Source of the DNA: Nocardia iowensis
GTDB taxonomy: Bacteria; Actinomycetota; Actinomycetes; Mycobacteriales; Mycobacteriaceae
NCBI RefSeq assembly: GCF_019222765.1
Contig: NZ_CP078145.1
Location: forward strand, 62,001 to 126,000
Length of the DNA stretch: 64,000 nt
Direction of reading: 5' to 3'
Shown here: piece after piece, positions 59,072 to 64,000 of the stretch
Numbering within the stretch: the first letter of the stretch is position 1
How the letters are laid out: every line of letters begins with the position of its first letter
Notes under the pieces: generated by a model
Told to the model about the DNA's origin: nothing
What the model saw: only the letters and a program-made list of their open reading frames with translations
Database searches by the model: none
Position numbers and translations under genes: made by a program

Positions 59072-59968
59072 CTAGATGCGGTCTAGCGGGCGGCAAGGGG
59101 TTGGGGTGGGGAGGGTGCCACGCAGGAAGGAAGTCGGCGGGACGCCCATGAGGGTGCGAAAGTCGGCGGTCATGTGGGATTGGTCGAAATAGCCGTTGTC
59201 GGCGGCGAGTTGGGCAAGTGAAAGTGGTGGAGTTTCCGTGCGGGCGTGATGCTTTGGGCTGTCGGGTTGGCCCCACGCGATGGTTTCGGCTTGGGCCAGG
59301 ACTCGCCGCACGCGATCGATCCGCGCAAAGTGCTTGGGGGAGACGCCGACTCCCGCTGTGAACAGGTTACGGAGTTGCCGTTCGCTGACGGCGAGGTCGG
59401 CGGCCAGGCTTTGCACCGAGCGGCCGGCCGGGTCCGACGAAATCGTGAGCACCGCCGAGCGGAGCAGGTCACGTTGGGCACGTTGCGTCGCGTCCTCGGA
59501 AATACGCTGCGGCAGAACGTTTTCCAGGAACGGAAAAACCTCGTCGGCGTCCAGGTCCGCCAGCTCATCGGCGAGATCGGCCACCGCGCCGGGTAGTTCG
59601 GCGAGGCGGACCACGCGATCGGTGAGCACGGACGCGGGAACACCGAGCAGTGGCCGGGCGGAACCGGGGGCCAGACGCAACCGGGTGCAACCCGCGGGTT
59701 TGCTCGGATGGGCGTAGAACGCCTTGGTCTGCGGACCGATGACGAGCGCGTCGCGTGCGCCCGGTACATCGGCGCGCAGCACGATCGTGATTTCGGCCTG
59801 GGGGAGGTGGGTGAATGATTCGGACAGATCACGCACGGTCGGCACCCACCCGAATTCGGTGAGCCAGGGCCGCAACGATTCCGGCGCGGGTACCGTCGCT
59901 TCGACGAGATCGGCGGTCACGACTGGCGCCGGACGCAGCATGGTGGTCACCGGATCCACAGTAAGCAT
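59072..59968 (-). CDS. AraC-family transcriptional regulator
   Basis: A 298-aa regulator. The N-terminal two thirds form a DUF6597-like ligand domain (SLRPWLTEFGWVPTVRDLSE; EITIVLRADVPG). The C-terminal AraC DNA-binding domain has two helix-turn-helices (SVQSLAADLAVSERQLRNLF and LAADNGYFDQSHMTADFRTL). It is divergent from the NmrA-like gene at 60037 with 68 bases between starts, so it probably activates or represses that gene. Coding-strand sequence becomes strongly C-ending towards the 3' end. Confidence 0.88.
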   Translation of the reverse strand: MLTVDPVTTMLRPAPVVTADLVEATVPAPESLRPWLTEFGWVPTVRDLSESFTHLPQAEITIVLRADVPGARDALVIGPQTKAFYAHPSKPAGCTRLRLAPGSARPLLGVPASVLTDRVVRLAELPGAVADLADELADLDADEVFPFLENVLPQRISEDATQRAQRDLLRSAVLTISSDPAGRSVQSLAADLAVSERQLRNLFTAGVGVSPKHFARIDRVRRVLAQAETIAWGQPDSPKHHARTETPPLSLAQLAADNGYFDQSHMTADFRTLMGVPPTSFLRGTLPTPTPCRPLDRI

Positions 59969-60036
59969 TTCGCGTGCCGATAGGTGTGCCGAAATTTCCT
60001 AGAGAACCCGGCCGTCCGGACGGCAGCGTGGTGCTC

Positions 60037-60927
60037 ATGATTCTGATCACCGGTGCCACGGGCACCATCGGCAGCGAAATCGTCCGCCAGTTGGCGGCGC
60101 GCGGCGAGCAGATCCGCGCCGTCACGCGAGACACGGCGACGGCGCAGCTGCCCGCCGGCGTCGAGGTGGTCCGCGGCGACTTCCTGGACACCGCATCGAT
60201 GGCAGCCGCGCTAGCCGGTGCCGAAGCCGCGTTCATCGTCGGCGTCCTAGGCCCGGAATACATCGACGCCGACCGGGCACTGATCACCGCCGCCCGCGAC
60301 GCCGGAGTCCGCCGCATCGTGAAACTTTCGGCCATCGGTACCGGCGACACCGCCCTCGGCCGCGTCGGCACCTGGCACCTGCCCGGCGAACAGGCGGCTC
60401 GGGAGAGCGGCGTCGAATGGACCATCCTGCGCCCGAGCTCCTTCGCCTCCAACACGCTGAGCTGGGCCGAGGCGATCCGCGCCGGTCAGCCCGTGCCCAG
60501 CATGACCGGCACCGGTAAACAGGGCGTAGTCGACCCGCGCGACGTCGCCGCGGCCGCCGTCGAATCACTGCTCTCGCCCACCCACGCAGGCCGCATCTAC
60601 ACCCTCACCGGCCCCGAACTGCTCACCAGCGCCGACCAAGCCGCCACCCTGTCCATCGTGCTCAACCGTACGGTGGACGTAATCGACGTGCCGGACCACG
60701 CTGCCCGAGAACATATGCGCGCCGCAGGCATGTCCCCCGATTTCATCGACGGCGCCCTGGACGGCCAGGCCTACGTCCGAGCAGGCGGCAACGCCATCAT
60801 CACCGACGACCTCTCCCAAATCCTCGCCCGCCCATCCCACACCTACGCCGAATGGGCCACCGACCACGCATCCGCCTTCCTCGAAGCGCCGAGCACGGCA
60901 TCACACGGTCGAATAACTCTGGCGTAG
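60037..60927 (+). CDS. NmrA-like NAD(P)-binding protein
   Basis: A 296-aa atypical SDR of the NmrA/QOR2 type. The cofactor motif ILITGATGTIGSEIV is at the N-terminus. The usual catalytic Tyr-x3-Lys is absent, as in redox-sensing or quinone/azoreductase-like members. Other family features are VRRIVKLSAIGTG and GVEWTILRPSSFASN. The ATG at 60037 is favoured over the upstream ATG at 59974, which overlaps the AraC promoter region. It is divergently paired with the AraC regulator and may respond to oxidants or quinones; this is inference. Confidence 0.88.
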   Translation: MILITGATGTIGSEIVRQLAARGEQIRAVTRDTATAQLPAGVEVVRGDFLDTASMAAALAGAEAAFIVGVLGPEYIDADRALITAARDAGVRRIVKLSAIGTGDTALGRVGTWHLPGEQAARESGVEWTILRPSSFASNTLSWAEAIRAGQPVPSMTGTGKQGVVDPRDVAAAAVESLLSPTHAGRIYTLTGPELLTSADQAATLSIVLNRTVDVIDVPDHAAREHMRAAGMSPDFIDGALDGQAYVRAGGNAIITDDLSQILARPSHTYAEWATDHASAFLEAPSTASHGRITLA

Positions 60928-61044
60928 TTCAATCGGCCGCGCGCCTGAATCGGCCGCACCTGAATCGCGGCCGTGCGATCCGGGCGGTGTCGCCTCGATA
61001 TTGCGGTGGGACCAGTGGGCATCCGGCGTTGAACTCGGAACGAC

Positions 61045-61080
61045 GAACGGGACGGCACCGTGGGGTGCCGTCCCGTTCGG
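61045..61080. terminator. bidirectional terminator between NmrA gene and copA
   Basis: A perfect 16-bp inverted repeat (61045-61060 with 61065-61080, loop GTGG) ends 12 bases before the copA stop codon on the other strand. Confidence 0.88.
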
Positions 61081-61092
61081 GTGCTCCGGTGA

Positions 61093-63342
61093 CTACTGGG
61101 CGGTGGAGCGGAAGGTGCGTAGGCGCAGGCTGTTGCTGACGACGAAGACCGAGGAGAAGGCCATGGCGGCGCCTGCGAGCATCGGGTTCAGCAGGCCTGC
61201 CATGGCCAGAGGGATCGCGGCCACGTTGTAGGCGAAGGCCCAGAACAGGTTGCCCTTGATGGTGCTCAAGGTCTTGCGGGACAAGCGGATTGCGTCGACG
61301 GCGGCGCGTAGGTCGCCGCGGACGAGGGTGAGGTCGCTTGCCTCGATGGCGACGTCGGTGCCGGTGCCCATGGCCAAGCCGAGGTCGGCCTGGGCCAAGG
61401 CCGCGGCGTCGTTGACGCCGTCACCGACCATCGCGACGACCTTGCCCTCGGCTTGCAGCCGCTTGACGGTGTCGACCTTGTCCTGCGGCAGCACCTCCGC
61501 GATCACCGCGTCGATGCCGACCTGTGCGGCGATGGCCTCGGCGGCAGCCCGATTGTCGCCGGTCAGCATGATCGGCGTCAGCCCGAGTGCCCGCAGTTGC
61601 GAAATCGCCTCGGCGGAGGTCGGTTTCACCGTATCCGCGACCACGAGCACGCCGCGCGCCTTGCCGTCCCAACCCACCGCCACCGCGGTCTTACCCGCGG
61701 CCTCGGCGGCCTGCATGGCCCGCTCCAGATCGGCATCCAGCTGCTGCGCCCAGTCCGCGAGCAGACTGGCCCGTCCGACGATCACCGCGTGCCCATCCAC
61801 CACGCCCTGCACACCGAGGCCCTCGATATTCGCGAACCCCTCCACGGTTCGCAGCGCACCGACCTCCTTGGCACCCTTGGCGATCGCCTGTGCGATCGGG
61901 TGTTCGGACGAATCCTCCAGCGCCCCAGCAAGAGCGAGCACCTGGCCAGCGTCTTCGCCCTCGGCCGCAACGACATCCAGCAGCGTCATCCGGCCGGTGG
62001 TGACGGTGCCCGTCTTGTCGAGCACCACGGTGTCCACCCGCCTGGTCGATTCCAATACTTCTGGCCCCTTGATCAGGATGCCGAGCTGCGCACCTCGACC
62101 GGTGCCAACCATGAGCGCGGTCGGCGTCGCCAGGCCGAGGGCGCACGGGCAGGCGATGATCAGCACCGCGACCGCCGCGGTGAAGGCCGCCGCGACGGAA
62201 CCACCGGTGCCGAGCCAGAATCCGAGCGTCGCGACCGACAGCGCGATCACGATCGGCACGAAGAAGCCGGAGATCTGGTCGGCCAGCCGCTGCGCCTGCG
62301 CCTTACCGGCTTGCGCGTCCTCGACCAGCTTCGCCATCTGCGCCAGCTGCGTGTCAGAGCCGATCCGATTGGCGCGCACCACTATCCGTCCGCCGACATT
62401 CACGGTGGCGCCGACCACCGCATCGTCGGGCCCGACCTCGACCGGCACGGATTCGCCGGTCAACATCGAGGCGTCGACCGCCGACGACCCTTCCGCCACG
62501 ACACCGTCGGTGGCGATCTTCTCACCGGGACGAACCACGAACCGATCGCCGACGGCCAACTGCTCCACCGGTATCCGCTGCTCGGTGCCGTCGCGCAGCA
62601 CCGAGACCTCCTTGGCGCCGAGCTCGAGCAGCGCCCGCAGCGCCGCACCGGCTCGCCGCTTGGACCGCGCCTCGAAGAAGCGCCCGGCCAGGATGAACGT
62701 GGTGACGCCCGCCGCGGCCTCCAGGTAGATGCTGCCCGCGCCGTCCATCCGGGAGATGGTGAACTCGAACGGGTGCGTCATGCCAGGCGTCCCGGCGGTG
62801 CCCCAGAACAGCGCGTACAGCGACCAGCCCAGTGCCGCAAGGGTTCCCATCGACACCAGGGTGTCCATGGTCGCCGTGCCGTGGCGCAGGTTGGTCCACG
62901 CCGCTCGGTGGAACGGCAGCGCGCCCCACACCACGACCGGCGCCGCCAGCGTCAGCGACAGCCACTGCCAGTTGGTGAACTGCAGCGCGGGGATCATCGC
63001 CATCGCGATCACCGGCACGGTCAGCACCAGCGAGACCAGCAGCCGCGTCCGCAGTGCGGCCGTCGGATCCGATTCGGCGACAGTGCTTTCCGGGGCCGCC
63101 GCCGTCGGCGCGGGCAGTGTCGCGCGGTATCCAGCCTGCTCGACTGTGGCGATCAAAGCCTCCGGCGAGACGTCACCGGTGATATCCACGCGCGCCTTCT
63201 CGGTCGCGTAGTTCACAGTTGCGGTGACACCGTCGAGCTTGTTCAGCTTCTTCTCGATGCGATTGGCGCAGGACGCGCAGGTCATGCCGCCGATCACCAA
63301 TTCGACCTGCCCGGTGCCGGGTGGTTGTGTCCTGGTGGTCAT
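61093..63342 (-). CDS. copA: copper-exporting P1B-type ATPase
   Basis: A 749-aa heavy-metal P-type ATPase. One N-terminal HMA domain carries GMTCASC (Cys22 and Cys25). Eight membrane helices include the CPC metal motif ([16 protein letters not shown]). The actuator has MLTGESVPV, the phosphorylation site is DKTGTVTTG, the nucleotide domain has the SEHPIAQAI His-Pro pair, and the hinge is [15 protein letters not shown] with HMA and the upstream secreted protein indicate Cu(I) export. GGAG lies before the ATG at 63342. It is 72 bases downstream of the His-rich secreted gene and probably in the same operon. Confidence 0.95.
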   Translation of the reverse strand: MTTRTQPPGTGQVELVIGGMTCASCANRIEKKLNKLDGVTATVNYATEKARVDITGDVSPEALIATVEQAGYRATLPAPTAAAPESTVAESDPTAALRTRLLVSLVLTVPVIAMAMIPALQFTNWQWLSLTLAAPVVVWGALPFHRAAWTNLRHGTATMDTLVSMGTLAALGWSLYALFWGTAGTPGMTHPFEFTISRMDGAGSIYLEAAAGVTTFILAGRFFEARSKRRAGAALRALLELGAKEVSVLRDGTEQRIPVEQLAVGDRFVVRPGEKIATDGVVAEGSSAVDASMLTGESVPVEVGPDDAVVGATVNVGGRIVVRANRIGSDTQLAQMAKLVEDAQAGKAQAQRLADQISGFFVPIVIALSVATLGFWLGTGGSVAAAFTAAVAVLIIACPCALGLATPTALMVGTGRGAQLGILIKGPEVLESTRRVDTVVLDKTGTVTTGRMTLLDVVAAEGEDAGQVLALAGALEDSSEHPIAQAIAKGAKEVGALRTVEGFANIEGLGVQGVVDGHAVIVGRASLLADWAQQLDADLERAMQAAEAAGKTAVAVGWDGKARGVLVVADTVKPTSAEAISQLRALGLTPIMLTGDNRAAAEAIAAQVGIDAVIAEVLPQDKVDTVKRLQAEGKVVAMVGDGVNDAAALAQADLGLAMGTGTDVAIEASDLTLVRGDLRAAVDAIRLSRKTLSTIKGNLFWAFAYNVAAIPLAMAGLLNPMLAGAAMAFSSVFVVSNSLRLRTFRSTAQ

Positions 63343-63414
63343 CGTGTGCTCCGTTCTGTGCGGCACGGTAGATCGGGTAGCCGCGGGCTCGATGGCGGTG
63401 GCCCGCTCCGGCGC

Positions 63415-64000
63415 TCAGTGGCCGTGTGCCGGTGCGGGTGTGGCGCCGCCGTGTCCGTTGTGTGCGGGTTCGGGCGTGGCTGCGCCGTCGTGCGTCGCCG
63501 CTGGCTCGGCAGCCGCTGCTCCCGGGCCGACGGTCAGCGTGAATTCGGCTGTGCGGACCACTCCTTCGTGCTGGAAGTCGAGGAACAGCCGGTAGTCGCC
63601 CGCGCTCGGCGCGGTCACATAGAAGGTGATGCCCGGCCCTGCCGGGGTAATGCCGTCGCCGGGGTGGCCGTCCGGGTGGACGTGCAGGTAGGCGAGGTCG
63701 GCGGTGCGGAGCGCGACGAGGTGACCGTAGGCCGCCAGGTACGGCTGGAGGTCGGTGACCGGCTTGCCGTCCCGGCTCACAGACAAGATGACCTTCGAGG
63801 CTTGACCAGGGGTGACGGTGCCGTCGAGGGTGACGGTGTAACCGCCGACCGTGCTGGTGGTCGCCGCGACCGGCAGCGGCTGCGGGTCATAGTTGCCCGC
63901 GACCCGCAGGTCCGCGCCGAGGGTCAGGTTGTCGCCACCCTCGGGGCTGAAGTCCGCGAACACTCGATAGTCGCCCGCCCGGGTGAGATCCAGTGGGACG
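63415..64000 (-). CDS. secreted metal-associated protein with His-rich tail (partial, 5' end outside window)
   Basis: The last about 194 residues of a gene that runs past the right edge. The frame is open through base 64000, with DLTRAGDYRVFADFSP directly upstream of an internal GTG at 63963 that would otherwise look like a start. It shows beta-sandwich repeats (YTVTLDGTVTPGQASKVILS; GDYRLFLDFQHEGVVRTAEF) and conserved AYLHVHPDGHPGD. The tail is His-rich (EPAHNGHGG, PAPAHGH). Proteins of this type occur upstream of copper ATPases in actinobacteria. An extracytoplasmic copper-binding role is likely but not proven. Confidence 0.8.
   Translation of the reverse strand, partial: VPLDLTRAGDYRVFADFSPEGGDNLTLGADLRVAGNYDPQPLPVAATTSTVGGYTVTLDGTVTPGQASKVILSVSRDGKPVTDLQPYLAAYGHLVALRTADLAYLHVHPDGHPGDGITPAGPGITFYVTAPSAGDYRLFLDFQHEGVVRTAEFTLTVGPGAAAAEPAATHDGAATPEPAHNGHGGATPAPAHGH

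Noticed and set aside
1..64000. CRISPR arrays, prophage, integrases or transposases
   Set aside because: No spaced repeats, integrase or transposase motifs were seen in the sequence or in its translations.

Overview
The window comes from a high-GC mycolic-acid actinomycete, most likely a Nocardia or close relative. Three things point there: many GTG starts with GTGA/ATGA overlaps, a LysX of MprF-LysRS architecture, and a PE-PPE-EspG cassette alongside DUF5313, DUF5926 and DUF4328 proteins. The backbone gene order recalls, from memory, the M. tuberculosis block Rv3814c-Rv3859c read in reverse: gltB/gltD, rraA, sodA, DUF4328, glpQ1, bfrB, LCP protein, DUF2470, pheA, phosphoglycerate mutase, zincin, septum-formation protein, serS, Rieske protein, paired acyltransferases. 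Lineage-specific genes are interspersed. No rRNA, tRNA, CRISPR array, phage or insertion sequence was recognised.

Layout. 0-7 kb: 3' end of gltB, gltD, a secreted cutinase-like esterase, a histidine phosphatase, and a divergent HxlR regulator / drug-efflux pair. 7-13.3 kb: lysX, an S4 RNA-binding protein, rraA, and two DUF5313 membrane proteins, one frameshifted. 13.4-16.8 kb: a copper operon (DUF6474, membrane protein, ycnI, copC, copD). 17-25 kb: a RecB-like nuclease translationally coupled to htpG, a methyltransferase, two SDRs and a TetR regulator. 25-29 kb: a TMEM165-type manganese exporter behind a yybP-ykoY riboswitch, sodA, and a broken msrA. 29-38 kb: a rhodanese-DUF4328-GDPD operon, then iron genes (bfrB, a second ferritin with an altered ferroxidase site, an LCP enzyme, a DUF2470 protein) with two IdeR-like boxes. 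An 18-codon ORF with its own terminator lies beside bfrB.

38-48 kb: pheA and a phosphoglycerate mutase, a PE-PPE-EspG cassette, a zincin, a septum-formation protein, an aldehyde dehydrogenase and serS. 48-55 kb: a GGDAF/EAL membrane protein, an MFS exporter behind a putative leaderless leader peptide and hairpin, a TetR / DUF2236 pair and a DMT transporter. 55-61 kb: an MBL-Rieske fusion, a lipoprotein, two acyltransferases, and an AraC/NmrA pair. 61-64 kb: the copper ATPase copA and the 3' part of a His-rich secreted protein.

Two themes recur. One is metal and redox homeostasis: iron storage, manganese export, two copper modules, SOD and Msr. The other is the envelope: LysX, LCP, cutinase, PE/PPE and acyltransferases. 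Many genes show a TANNNT box 6-9 nt upstream of the start codon, suggesting leaderless transcripts. Many transcription units end in long, near-perfect GC hairpins.
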